Shown here piece by piece: positions 26,705 through 35,329 of a stretch of 64,000 nucleotides of DNA. The position numbers and the translations under genes were made by a program. Numbering within the stretch: the first letter of the stretch is position 1; each line of letters begins with the position of its first letter. This stretch comes from Nitratireductor soli (GTDB lineage Bacteria > Pseudomonadota > Alphaproteobacteria > Rhizobiales > Rhizobiaceae), in assembly GCF_001050155.1 (NCBI RefSeq), contig NZ_LFVY01000007.1, positions 186,001 to 250,000 of the forward strand, given 5' to 3'. The notes under the pieces were generated by a model, which saw only the letters and a list, made by a program, of their open reading frames with translations, made no database searches and was not told the origin of the DNA.

Positions 26705-27183
26705 GATTGCCGGGATCCGGTCAGAAGGCGCGCGACGGCGAAGATGGCGGCCAGCGCGAAACAGGTGGGCAATGCTCCATAGGGAATGGAGAGCGGGATG
26801 CGCATGCCCTCGCTGGTCTGGCCGGCGGCGAAGCGCATCATGTCGATGCCATACCAGATCAGGACGAAGAACACGGCGAGCGCAATCAGGTCGAGTGCGA
26901 AATGCAGGGCACGTCCCAAGGCCGGCGCCTGCGCCATCAGCACGGCCGGGACGAACTCGACGCTGATGTGGCTGGCCTCGCGCACGGCAATGGCGGTTGC
27001 CGCCAACGCCATCCAGATCATGCCGTAGCGCGCCACCTCCTCCATGAAGAAGGGGACGCTGCCGATGCCGTAGCGCAGGAAGACCTGCGCGCCGACCAGC
27101 CCCAGAAGGACCAGCAGGCAGAGCGCCGCGAAAACCCGCAGCGCTCCATCCAGCAGGTCGAGCAGACGTTTGACGGCCGCCAT
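26701..27183 (-). CDS. TRAP transporter small permease (DctQ family)
   Basis: The protein has 160 residues and four membrane helices. The conserved region is VPFFMEEVARYGMIWMALAATAIAVREASHISVE (in part, FMEEVARYGMIWMALAAT) near 43-75. It starts two bases after the DctP stop and overlaps DctM by four bases, so all three TRAP parts are coupled. Confidence 0.88.
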   Translation of the reverse strand: MAAVKRLLDLLDGALRVFAALCLLVLLGLVGAQVFLRYGIGSVPFFMEEVARYGMIWMALAATAIAVREASHISVEFVPAVLMAQAPALGRALHFALDLIALAVFFVLIWYGIDMMRFAAGQTSEGMRIPLSIPYGALPTCFALAAIFAVARLLTGSRQS

Positions 27184-27185
27184 TG

Positions 27186-28184
27186 TCAGTTGCGCGCTTC
27201 TTCAACCGCCTTGACGATGGCGTCGACACGCTCGGGCGTGTCGACATTCTCTTTCAGCCATTCGATCGCCGGCGGCTGGGCGATGGCCTTGAAGGCGTCG
27301 CGGGCGGCCTGGTCGAGGTCGATGACCTCGGTGCCGTTGTCGCCGGCGGTCTTCAACGCCGAAGCCAGCGCGTTGAGCGAAGCCTCGCGGTTGAAGGCGA
27401 TGGCCTTGGCTGCTGCCTCGTCGATCACCTTCTTCTTGTCGGCGTCGAGGCCGGAGTAGAAGGCGTCGTTGATGCCGAACGCGCCGAGCGCGAAGCTGTG
27501 GCTGGTCAGGCTCAGATGTTTCTGCACCTCATAGAGCTTGACGAGCACGAAGACCGGGGCGGCATTGTCTTGGCCGTCGACCACGCCGGTGCGCAGCGCC
27601 GTGTACAGTTCGGCGAAGGAGATCGGCGCGGGCGAGGCGCCGAGCGCCTCGACGGGGATCGTCGCGAGCGGTCCCAGCACGCGCATCTTCAGGCCCTTCA
27701 TGTCGTCGGGCGTGCGGATCGGCTTGTTGGCGCTGTATTGCTTGAAGCTGCCCGAGGTCCACCAGCCGAGCACGCGGATGCCCGTCTTGGCGCGCATGTC
27801 CTCGGCCAGTTCATCACCGACCGGGCCGTCGAGCAGGGTCCACACCTCGCCGTCATTGGCAAACAGATAGGGCAGGTTGAGGATCTGGATGTCGGGGAAG
27901 ATGGTGGCGTAATTGCCGTCGGCCGAATCGCTCATCTGGATGACGCCGCGGCGCATCTGGTTGAGCCGCTCGTTGGGCGCGCCGAGGGCGCCGCCATAGG
28001 AGATCTCCACCGTCATGTCGGAGTTGGCTTCGACTTCCTGCTCGAAACGCTCATACATTCCGTTGATGAAGTCATCCGGCCGGTCGCTCTTCGGCAAGGC
28101 GACGCCGATGCGGATTTCCTGCGCCATGGCGCCGGAAACGGCCATCAGGCCGGCAATAAGGCCAAGGACAATCTGCTTTTTCAT
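27186..28184 (-). CDS. TRAP transporter substrate-binding protein (DctP family)
   Basis: The protein has 332 residues. A Sec signal peptide covers residues 1-22 (MKKQIVLGLIAGLMAVSGAMAQ, cleavage after AMA). The mature receptor has LKGLKMRVLGPLATIPVEALGASPAPISFAELYTALRTGVVDGQDN, quoted in part as FAELYTALRTGVVDGQDN, the classic DctP signature near 180-200. The ATG at 28184 follows GGAGCGAAGAA; the extension to 28250 is unlikely. It is the first gene of the operon and lies 110 bases from a perfect ACTTTAA-AC-TTAAAGT dyad. Confidence 0.9.
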   Translation of the reverse strand: MKKQIVLGLIAGLMAVSGAMAQEIRIGVALPKSDRPDDFINGMYERFEQEVEANSDMTVEISYGGALGAPNERLNQMRRGVIQMSDSADGNYATIFPDIQILNLPYLFANDGEVWTLLDGPVGDELAEDMRAKTGIRVLGWWTSGSFKQYSANKPIRTPDDMKGLKMRVLGPLATIPVEALGASPAPISFAELYTALRTGVVDGQDNAAPVFVLVKLYEVQKHLSLTSHSFALGAFGINDAFYSGLDADKKKVIDEAAAKAIAFNREASLNALASALKTAGDNGTEVIDLDQAARDAFKAIAQPPAIEWLKENVDTPERVDAIVKAVEEARN

Positions 28185-28294
28185 GATTCTTCGCTCCTCA
28201 CTGTGATCCCCAATCGGCCGCCCCCGGCACGATGTCCGGCGCGGCATCACTCACCGGCTTCTCGTCAGGCCGGTTGCGCGTTGGATCAAATGAT

Positions 28295-28310
28295 ACTTTA
28301 AACTTAAAGT
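28295..28310. promoter_or_regulatory. ACTTTAA-AC-TTAAAGT dyad upstream of the second TRAP operon
   Basis: The 16-base sequence ACTTTAAACTTAAAGT has 7-bp perfect arms and an AT-rich character that stands out from its surroundings. It sits between the DctP start (28184, minus) and the methyltransferase (plus). A GntR/FCD regulator is encoded 1 kb away at 29184-29867. This is a plausible operator for that regulator or part of the promoter itself. Confidence 0.5.
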
Positions 28311-28358
28311 GTCGTCCATTGAAATTCGGGAACGCAGCCGGCACCGGCGCGTGGGCCG

Positions 28359-29150
28359 GTGCCTAATCTATGCGAAGCGCCGGTGCGGGCTCTTGCGGGC
28401 GGGAGGGCGTACAATCCCCGGCGCGCGTTGCCAAAGACCGAAAACCACGGCAAAGAGGCCGTTCATCGGTTCGGAGAAGCGGCCATCGACGCCTCAGCAC
28501 TCGCCTGGATCCAGCGGTTCATCCAAACGAATTTGCCCGTCGGCCCCGTTCCAACGGTCCCCGAGATTCTCGTGCACAGGGCAAATCCGAGGAGCGGGCT
28601 GTGGCGTCTTGCCGAGCGCGACGCGGATTTCGGCACCCCATACTGGGCCTATGACTGGGGTGGCGGTTTGGCGCTGGCGCGCCACGTTCTGGATAATCCG
28701 CAATGCGTTGCCGGCCGGCGGGCGCTCGACCTGGGGGCCGGCTCAGGGGTCGTCGGCATTGCGGCGATGCTGGCCGGCGCCAGGAAAGTCGTCAGTGCCG
28801 ACACCGATCCTTATGCGATCGCGGCAATGGGCCTGAACGCGGCGGTCAACGGTGTTGCGGTCACGCCTTTTGCGGGAGACCTGACGGTGGGGCCGGCGCC
28901 CGCGGTGGACATCGTGCTGGTCGGCGACCTGTTCTATGACAGCCATCTTGCCGAACGGGTGACGATGTTCCTCGAGCGGTGCCTTGAGGCACACATCCAG
29001 GTGTTGATCGGCGATCCGTGGCGCGCCTTCCTGCCTCATGCGCGGCTTCGATTGCTGGCCGAGTATCCAGGACCGGATTTCGCAGGCAGTGATCAGGCGG
29101 GACAACGGAAGAACGCGGTCTTCTCGCTTGAGCCGCAACAGCCAGGATAG
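28359..29150 (+). CDS. Class I SAM-dependent methyltransferase, ETFB-lysine/protein methyltransferase-like
   Basis: The protein has up to 263 residues. The SAM-binding motif LDLGAGSGVVGIAAMLAGA lies near 123-141, acidic residue SADTDPYA near 147-154 and VLVGDLFYD near 190-198. The N-terminal pattern (WIQRFIQTNLPVGPVPTVPEI) is typical of the family that methylates electron-transfer-flavoprotein beta subunit or related proteins. The start is uncertain: GTG at 28359 gives the longest frame, but the first 25 residues do not look like family sequence, and TTG at 28428 is also possible. It converges with the GntR gene. It is divergent from the TRAP operon and has no obvious link to it. Confidence 0.78.
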   Translation: MPNLCEAPVRALAGGRAYNPRRALPKTENHGKEAVHRFGEAAIDASALAWIQRFIQTNLPVGPVPTVPEILVHRANPRSGLWRLAERDADFGTPYWAYDWGGGLALARHVLDNPQCVAGRRALDLGAGSGVVGIAAMLAGARKVVSADTDPYAIAAMGLNAAVNGVAVTPFAGDLTVGPAPAVDIVLVGDLFYDSHLAERVTMFLERCLEAHIQVLIGDPWRAFLPHARLRLLAEYPGPDFAGSDQAGQRKNAVFSLEPQQPG

Positions 29151-29183
29151 ACGGGACTTCAGCCAGAATTGGCGACCCCGCGG

Positions 29184-29867
29184 CTATCTGCAGAGCGTGC
29201 CGAGCAATTTCTGGGTCGCGGCGATGTCATCGACGATCGCCTGCTTCACACCGGCAGCGTCGTTCTTGCGCAAAGCGGCCAGCGCTTCATGGTGATGCCT
29301 TGTGTAGGTTTCGCCCTCGTTCGATTGGAGGATCGGCTCCACGTGGCGCGTCAGCATGCGCATATAGGGACCGAAGCGCAGCCACAGGGTCTCGATCAAC
29401 TGGATCAGCACTTCCGAGCCCGACCCCCGATAGAGCGCGAAATGAAACTCCCGGTTCTTGCCGAGCATCGCGTAGACGCTCTCGTCGCGGCCCGAGGCTT
29501 CGTGGGCGGCGACCAGTTGCTCGAGCTCGCTGATGCCGGCGGCACCGAGATTGGGGGCGGCGAGTTCGGCCGCCAAGCCCTCGACGGCGATGCGCGCGCG
29601 GCACAGATCGTCAAGCCTCGCCTTGCTGACGGAGGGAACGCGGGCCGAGCCGTTGGGCGCCGTCTCCAGCGCGTTTTCCGCCGCCAGCCGACGCAAAGCC
29701 TCGCGCACGGGCATGTGGCTGGTGCCGAAACTCTCTGCAAGGGAGGAAATGGTGAGGATCTGCTCCGGCTCGAAGCGGCCGGTCATCAGCGCGTGGCGCA
29801 GCTGGCGATAGACGCCATCCTGTATCGTCACGCGTGAGGAAACCGGGACAAAGTCGCTTTGCTGCAC
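29184..29867 (-). CDS. GntR-family regulator, FCD (FadR) subfamily
   Basis: The protein has 227 residues. Residues 12-75 form the winged helix (TIQDGVYRQLRHALMTGRFEPEQILTISSLAESFG, in part GVYRQLRHALMTGRFEP), with MPVREALRRLAAENAL as the recognition part. Residues 85-220 form the all-helical FCD ligand domain; REFHFALYRGSG and the histidine pair in TRHHHEAL are the expected metal-binding positions. FCD regulators usually control catabolic operons for organic acids or sugars. The nearest such operon is the TRAP system at 24922-28184. It may instead act on genes outside this neighbourhood. Confidence 0.87.
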   Translation of the reverse strand: MQQSDFVPVSSRVTIQDGVYRQLRHALMTGRFEPEQILTISSLAESFGTSHMPVREALRRLAAENALETAPNGSARVPSVSKARLDDLCRARIAVEGLAAELAAPNLGAAGISELEQLVAAHEASGRDESVYAMLGKNREFHFALYRGSGSEVLIQLIETLWLRFGPYMRMLTRHVEPILQSNEGETYTRHHHEALAALRKNDAAGVKQAIVDDIAATQKLLGTLCR

Positions 29868-30014
29868 TGCATGCCTCCCATGAAGACCACATCGTTCTTC
29901 GGCACGGGCCGGCGCCTGGCTGGCCCGCCCAAGATCGACTACGGGGAGTCGCCATCATGCGCAAGGGTTACGGCCCCATACCGGTGCCTGACGCACGGCA
30001 ATCCGCAGAAGCGA

Positions 30015-31016
30015 TCAGCGGATGACATCTCCCTTGTCGTCGAAGCGGTAGGTGCGGCCCTTGTCGAACTTGGCATGCAGCATGCTGTCGATCTCGAACG
30101 TGTGCTCGCCGAACAGCCGTATGCATAAGAGGCCGGCCCGGCCGCAGTCCAGATAGACATTGGTATCGGCGCCCAGATGCTCGACATGGGAGACGCGGCC
30201 TTCGACGTCGCCGCCGGTCGTGTCGACGGAAATGTGCTCGGGACGGACGCCGATGGTCTTGGCGTCATCGCGGCCGATGACCGCCGCCTCGATGAAATTC
30301 ATCTGCGGCGAGCCGATGAAGCCGGCGACGAACAGGTTGGCCGGGTCGTTGTAGAGTTCCATCGGCGTACCGATCTGCTCGATCTTGCCGGCATTCAGGA
30401 CAACGATGCGGTCGGCCAGCGTCATGGCTTCGGTCTGGTCGTGCGTCACATAGATCATGGTCGCGCTCAACTCCCGGTGCAGGCGGGCGATCTCCAGCCG
30501 CGTGTTGACGCGCAACGCCGCGTCGAGGTTGGAAAGAGGCTCGTCGAAGAGGAACAGTTTCGGTTTGCGCACCACGGCGCGTCCAATGGCGACGCGCTGG
30601 CGCTGGCCGCCCGACAGTTCGGCCGGGCGCCGCTCCAGATAAGGGTCGAGCGACAGCATCTTGCTCGCCAGGTCGACGCGCTCGGCGATCTGCGCCGGCG
30701 GACGCTTTGCCTGCTTCAGGCCGAGGCTCATATTGTCCTTGACGGTCAGATGCGGGTACAGCGCGTAGGTCTGGAAGACCATGGCGATGCCGCGCTTGGA
30801 GGGGGGCGTGGTGTTGACGGTGGCGCCGTCGATCTCGACGCTGCCGCCGCTGGCATCCTCGAGCCCGGCGATGATGCGCAGGAGCGTGGACTTGCCGCAG
30901 CCGGACGGGCCGACGAAGATGACGAATTCACCGTCCTGGACCTCGAGATCGACGCCTTGGATGACCTCGACCTTGCCGAACGACTTGCTGATGTTCCTGA
31001 GTGCGAGTGAGCCCAC
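30015..31016 (-). CDS. Sugar ABC transporter ATPase (UgpC/MalK type)
   Basis: The protein has 333 residues and hydrolyses ATP for the sugar importer encoded upstream on the same strand. It has Walker [13 protein letters not shown] near 37-48, the signature [15 protein letters not shown] near 132-146 and Walker [15 protein letters not shown], followed by the [15 protein letters not shown] switch. The C-terminal OB-type regulatory domain (about 240-333, GVRPEHISV) is typical of MalK and UgpC. It is the last gene of a run starting at 36586 and begins nine bases after the dehydrogenase gene. Confidence 0.93.
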   Translation of the reverse strand: MGSLALRNISKSFGKVEVIQGVDLEVQDGEFVIFVGPSGCGKSTLLRIIAGLEDASGGSVEIDGATVNTTPPSKRGIAMVFQTYALYPHLTVKDNMSLGLKQAKRPPAQIAERVDLASKMLSLDPYLERRPAELSGGQRQRVAIGRAVVRKPKLFLFDEPLSNLDAALRVNTRLEIARLHRELSATMIYVTHDQTEAMTLADRIVVLNAGKIEQIGTPMELYNDPANLFVAGFIGSPQMNFIEAAVIGRDDAKTIGVRPEHISVDTTGGDVEGRVSHVEHLGADTNVYLDCGRAGLLCIRLFGEHTFEIDSMLHAKFDKGRTYRFDDKGDVIR

Positions 31017-31025
31017 TGGTTCTTC

Positions 31026-32090
31026 CTATAATTCTATTTCCTTGCCGCTTCGCACGCTTTCGTCGGCGGCGAGGCAGATGTTGAGCGATTGAACCGCGTC
31101 GTCCATGTGCCGGGAAAGGTCGATGTCCTCGCGGATGGCCTTCAGGACGAAGGCCTGTTCGCGGTCGCATAGTTCCTGATGGCCTGGTTCGTCCTCCATC
31201 GAGAGCAAGGCGTCGGGTTTGGCGAAACCGCCGGCTCCATTGGTCTCGGCATGGTGGATGCGGATCGTCGATGTTTTCGTGTGCGTGTCGATGTCGTCGG
31301 ATCTGGCGCCTTCGGCCATGACGATCGAGACGCAGCCCTTCGGCGAGACGATATCCTTCACGAAGAAGGCGGTCTCCGAGATCATCGGCCCCCAGCCGGC
31401 CTCGTACCAGCCGAGCGAGCCGTCCTCGAACAGCACCTGGAAATGGCCGTAATTGTACATGTCCGGGGCGATCTCATCGGACAGGCGAAGGCCCATGCCG
31501 CGCACCTTCACCGGCTTGGCATCGGTGATCTGGCACATCACGTCGACATAATGCACGCCGCAATCGACGATCGGCGGTGTCGTCTCCATCAATTGCTTGT
31601 GGGTGTGCCAGGTGGGGCCCGAGGATTGCTGGTTGAGGTTGAGCCGGAACACGTAAGGGCCGCCGAGCGCGCGCGCTTCTTCGATCAGCCTGATCCAGGA
31701 CGGATGATGGCGCAGGATGTAGCCGATGACGAGCTTGCGGTTGTTGGCGCGCGCCGCCGCCACGACGCGCCGCGCATCGGCGACATTGGTCGCCAGCGGC
31801 TTCTCGACGAAGACATGCGCGCCGCTTTCAAGGGCGGCCACCGCATAGTCGGCGTGGCTGTCCGAATAGGTGTTGACCGACACCAGATCGGGCTTCAGCG
31901 TTTCCAGCGCCTCCTCATAGGCGTTGAAGAACGGGTAGACGCCGAGGCGCGGCGGCAGGTCGGGCCTCGAGCGGTTGACGAGGCCGACGATCTCGAAGCC
32001 GGGGTTCTCATGGTAGGCGAGCGCGTGGCTTCGGCCCATATTGCCGAGGCCGGCGACCAGCACCCGGACGGGGGTCTGCGCGCCGCTCAT
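31026..32090 (-). CDS. Gfo/Idh/MocA-family NAD(P)-dependent oxidoreductase
   Basis: The protein has 354 residues. Residues 8-120 are a Rossmann fold (VLVAGLGNMGRSHALAYHENPG) and contain the EKPLATNVADARR catalytic lysine motif near 95-107. The remainder is the substrate domain, with DCGVHYVDVMCQ near 185-196 giving the usual Asp and His. Enzymes of this family oxidise or epimerise sugars, inositols or amino-sugar derivatives. The start at 32090 overlaps the MalG-type permease stop by four bases, so it is part of the transporter operon. It probably acts on the imported sugar or on its first product. Confidence 0.88.
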   Translation of the reverse strand: MSGAQTPVRVLVAGLGNMGRSHALAYHENPGFEIVGLVNRSRPDLPPRLGVYPFFNAYEEALETLKPDLVSVNTYSDSHADYAVAALESGAHVFVEKPLATNVADARRVVAAARANNRKLVIGYILRHHPSWIRLIEEARALGGPYVFRLNLNQQSSGPTWHTHKQLMETTPPIVDCGVHYVDVMCQITDAKPVKVRGMGLRLSDEIAPDMYNYGHFQVLFEDGSLGWYEAGWGPMISETAFFVKDIVSPKGCVSIVMAEGARSDDIDTHTKTSTIRIHHAETNGAGGFAKPDALLSMEDEPGHQELCDREQAFVLKAIREDIDLSRHMDDAVQSLNICLAADESVRSGKEIEL

Positions 32091-32926
32091 TTGACGGCTC
32101 CCGAGGTGATGCCGCGGATCAGCTGGCGCGAGAAGATCAGGTACAGGATCAGCACCGGCAGGATGGCGAGCGACAGGGCGGCGAGCACGGCGTTCCAATT
32201 GGTGACGAACTGGCCGATGAAAACCTGCGCGCCGAGCGTGATGGTCTTGGTCTCCTCGGACGGGGCCAGGATCAGCGGGAACCACAGATCGTTCCAGATC
32301 GGGATCATGGTGAAGACGGCGACCGTCGCCATGGCCGGCCGCACCAGCGGCAGGACGAGGCGGAAAAAGATGCGGTATTCGCTGAGGCCGTCGATGCGGC
32401 CTGCGTTCTTCAGATCATCGGAGACCTGGCGCATGAATTCCGACAGGATGAAGATGGCGAGCGGCAGGCCCTGCGCCGTGTAGACGAGGATCAGCGCCGT
32501 GCGCGTGTTGACGAGGCCCGACGCGACCATCATCTGCAGGATCGCCACCGTGCCGAGCCGGATCGGGATCATGATGCCGAGCGCCAGGTAGAGCCCCATC
32601 AGCGTGTTGCCCTTGAAGCGGTACTCGGCGAGCGCGAAGGCCGCCATCGCCCCGCACAGGAGCACCAGGAACAGGGAAACCACCGTGACGATCAGGCTGT
32701 TCTGGAAATAGAGCAGGAAATCGCCCTGCTTCAGCACCGTCTCGAAACCGACCAGGCTGAAGCTTTCGGCGTTGGGCAGCGCCAGCGGCTCGCGAAAGAT
32801 CGCCTTGCGCGATTTGAAAGCGTTGATGACGATGACGAAAACCGGGAACAGGGCGATGACCGTATAGAGGATCAGGATCGCGTGAGCGGCTATCGAATGG
32901 GCCGGAGAGTGTCTTGCTGTGCTCAT
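32087..32926 (-). CDS. Carbohydrate ABC transporter permease (MalG type)
   Basis: The protein has 279 residues and six membrane segments. The EAA loop near 180-200 (DDLKNAGRIDGLSEYRIFFRLVLP, in part AGRIDGLSEYRIFFRLVLP) and the C-terminal LIRGITSGAVK end are typical. It begins at 32926, since the upward reading (to 33274) lies in the other permease gene. It pairs with the MalF-type protein at 32944-33873 to form the sugar channel. Confidence 0.9.
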   Translation of the reverse strand: MSTARHSPAHSIAAHAILILYTVIALFPVFVIVINAFKSRKAIFREPLALPNAESFSLVGFETVLKQGDFLLYFQNSLIVTVVSLFLVLLCGAMAAFALAEYRFKGNTLMGLYLALGIMIPIRLGTVAILQMMVASGLVNTRTALILVYTAQGLPLAIFILSEFMRQVSDDLKNAGRIDGLSEYRIFFRLVLPLVRPAMATVAVFTMIPIWNDLWFPLILAPSEETKTITLGAQVFIGQFVTNWNAVLAALSLAILPVLILYLIFSRQLIRGITSGAVK

Positions 32927-32943
32927 GGTTCTTCTCCCCGCGC

Positions 32944-33873
32944 TCAGAACTGATACCGGCGCAGGCGCCGCTGGATGCCGAAGAGATAGATCGAGACGCC
33001 GATCAGGATGATGACGAACATTGCCGTGGCGATGGCCGCGCCGAGGTTCGGGTCGCCGAGCTGGAGCTGGAAGCCGAAGAAGGTGCGGTACATCAATGTG
33101 CCGAGAATGTCGGTCGAGAAATCCGGTCCGGCCAGCGCTCCTTGTGTCGAGTAGATCAGGTCGAAGGCATTGAAATTGCCGACGAAGGTGAGGATCGAGA
33201 TGATGCCGATCGCCGGCAGGATGAGCGGCAGTTTGATCTTCCAGAACTGTGCCATGCCGGTGATGCCGTCGCATTCGGCGGCTTCCAGAAGCTCATCGGG
33301 GATCGACAGCAGCGCCGCATAGATCAGCATCATCGGAATGCCGACGAACTGCCACACCGAGATCAGCGCCAGCGTGGTGAGCGCATAGGCTTCCTTGCCG
33401 AGCCAAGGCTGGAACAGGCTTTTGAGGCCGACGAGGTCGAGCAGGTTCGGCGCCACGCCCCAGAGCGGGCTGAGGATCAGTTTCCAGGCAAAGCCGGCGA
33501 TGACGAAGGAGAGGATGGTCGGGATGAAGATGGCCGTGCGATAGACAGCGCGCATTCTGAGCAGCGGGCTGCTCAGGATCGCCGCCAAAAGGATGCCGAT
33601 GGGGTTCTGCACCAGCATGTGGACGATGAAGAACCAGACATTGTTCTTCAGCGCGTTCCAGAACTGCTCGGCCCAGCGCGGGTCGCCGAACAGGGTGCGG
33701 AAATTGTCGAAGCCGACGAAGACCTGGCGGTTGCCGACGTCGCTGAACAGCGACAATTGCAATGTGCTGAACAGCGGCAGGATCATGATCGCCGTGTAGA
33801 TCAGCACCGCCGGCGCCAGAAACACTGCGATATGCCAGCGGATGGGAGGTCTCGTCGTTTGCTCTACGGCCAT
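32944..33873 (-). CDS. Carbohydrate ABC transporter permease (MalF type)
   Basis: The protein has 309 residues with six membrane helices. The EAA loop is near 205-225 (LEAAECDGITGMAQFWKIKL). I prefer the ATG at 33873 because AAGGGG stands six bases before it; the ATG at 33888 would add five residues and has no such site. It lies between the binding-protein gene and the MalG-type gene on the minus strand. It belongs to the same sugar importer as the ATPase at 30015. Confidence 0.9.
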   Translation of the reverse strand: MAVEQTTRPPIRWHIAVFLAPAVLIYTAIMILPLFSTLQLSLFSDVGNRQVFVGFDNFRTLFGDPRWAEQFWNALKNNVWFFIVHMLVQNPIGILLAAILSSPLLRMRAVYRTAIFIPTILSFVIAGFAWKLILSPLWGVAPNLLDLVGLKSLFQPWLGKEAYALTTLALISVWQFVGIPMMLIYAALLSIPDELLEAAECDGITGMAQFWKIKLPLILPAIGIISILTFVGNFNAFDLIYSTQGALAGPDFSTDILGTLMYRTFFGFQLQLGDPNLGAAIATAMFVIILIGVSIYLFGIQRRLRRYQF

Positions 33874-33938
33874 GCTTGCCCCTTGCATGTATGCTGCCGG
33901 ACGGCGTGCGGCGGTCCGGCAGCGTGTCGTTCAGACTG

Positions 33939-35198
33939 TTACTGCTGCGGCTCGTACCAGCTGGCCAAGCCCGACTGCAGGGTTTCGGCGCCTTCTTCGG
34001 GCGTCTGCGTGCCGCGCAGGACGTTGGCCGAAACGTTCCACATCTCGTTCCACAGGTTCGGCGTGCCGCGCGAAAGGATCTGGTGCGCGGGGCGGATGGT
34101 CGACTTGCAGCTGGCGCGCCAGGACACGAATTCCTTGGCGAGCGGGTCTTCCATTTCCACTGTCTCGTTGGACAGCGAGAAGAAGCCCGGCAGGGAATTT
34201 GCGTAGAGCGTGGCGAACTCCGCCGACCCGACCCAGTTCAGGAAGGTGCGCGCCGCCTCCTGGTTTTTGCCATTGGCATTCATGCCGATGCCGATGTCGG
34301 TGTGGTCGGAAATATAGCACTCATCGACCGCGTTCTGCACCGGCGGTGCGAAGGCGCCCATCTTGAAGTCGGCCTGATCGTTGAAGATCGAGATCTCCCA
34401 GGAACCGGCCGGGAAAATCGCCGCGCGGCCGAGCGTGAAGAGGTTCTGGCTGTCCGGATAAGCCTGCGCCTCGTAGCCGTCGCCCAGATAGGGCGCCCAT
34501 TTGGCGAGCTGGCGGAAGGGCTCGACCCATTGCTCGTCGGTGAGCTTCTCTTCGCCCTTGATCAGCGCCAGCCGGCCCTCTTCGCCCTTCCAGTGGTTCG
34601 GGCCGATGTTGGTGTAGCCCATGGTGGCGGCTTCCCACTGGTCCTTGGCGCCCATGGCCATCGGGATGTAGGTGCCCTCTTCCTTGATCTTGTCGAGCAT
34701 GGCGAAGAACTCGTCATTGGTCTTCGGCGGCGTGATGCCCAGCTCCTCGAAGATCTCGGCATTGTAGATGAAGCCGTGAATGACCGAGGCCATCGGTACG
34801 CAGAACGTGGCCGAGCCGTCATCCGTGCTCCAGGCGGCCTTCGCCACGTCGCCGAAGTTCTTCATGTTCTCCAGGTCCTGGATCGCCGCGAGCTGGCCTT
34901 TCTGGAAGAGGCTAAGCGACGCGTCGAAAGGCCGGCAGGTGATCAGGTCGCCGGCCGAACCCGCCTCGAGCTTGGAGTTCAGGACGGCGTTGTATTCCGT
35001 CGGGGCGGAGGGGGCGAACGTCACCTTGATGCCCGGATTGGCCGCCTCGAAAGCGGGGATCAGCTTCTCCTGCCAGATGGTGAGATCGTCATTGCGCCAG
35101 CTCTCGATGGTCAGCGTGGTGTCCTGTGCCATGGCGGCGCTTGCCGTGCCCAGAATCGTCGCCGACAACAGCGCCAGTTTCGTAAATTTGAACGTCAT
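33939..35198 (-). CDS. Sugar ABC transporter substrate-binding protein, copy 1
   Basis: The protein has 419 residues. A Sec signal (MTFKFTKLALLSATILG..., cleavage after AMA near 24) precedes a family 1 (MalE/UgpB-like) extracellular binding protein. The mature form starts QDTTLTIESWRNDD. The protein is about 80% identical by eye to the next upstream gene product (35330-36586). It is next to the permease genes and is probably their receptor. Typical ligands are mono- or oligosaccharides; NagA and a GlcNAc-type kinase across the divergent promoter suggest an amino sugar. Confidence 0.9.
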   Translation of the reverse strand: MTFKFTKLALLSATILGTASAAMAQDTTLTIESWRNDDLTIWQEKLIPAFEAANPGIKVTFAPSAPTEYNAVLNSKLEAGSAGDLITCRPFDASLSLFQKGQLAAIQDLENMKNFGDVAKAAWSTDDGSATFCVPMASVIHGFIYNAEIFEELGITPPKTNDEFFAMLDKIKEEGTYIPMAMGAKDQWEAATMGYTNIGPNHWKGEEGRLALIKGEEKLTDEQWVEPFRQLAKWAPYLGDGYEAQAYPDSQNLFTLGRAAIFPAGSWEISIFNDQADFKMGAFAPPVQNAVDECYISDHTDIGIGMNANGKNQEAARTFLNWVGSAEFATLYANSLPGFFSLSNETVEMEDPLAKEFVSWRASCKSTIRPAHQILSRGTPNLWNEMWNVSANVLRGTQTPEEGAETLQSGLASWYEPQQ

Positions 35199-35329
35199 TT
35201 CCTTCTCCCTGATGCGTTAACTGGATGCCACGGCGCGCTCCGCGCTCGACGCGCGCATCCAGGAACCGAATGCCGGGGCGGACCGGAATGGTGCCGGCCC
35301 GCCCTGGCGTTCTTCTTGCTGTCAGCCGG

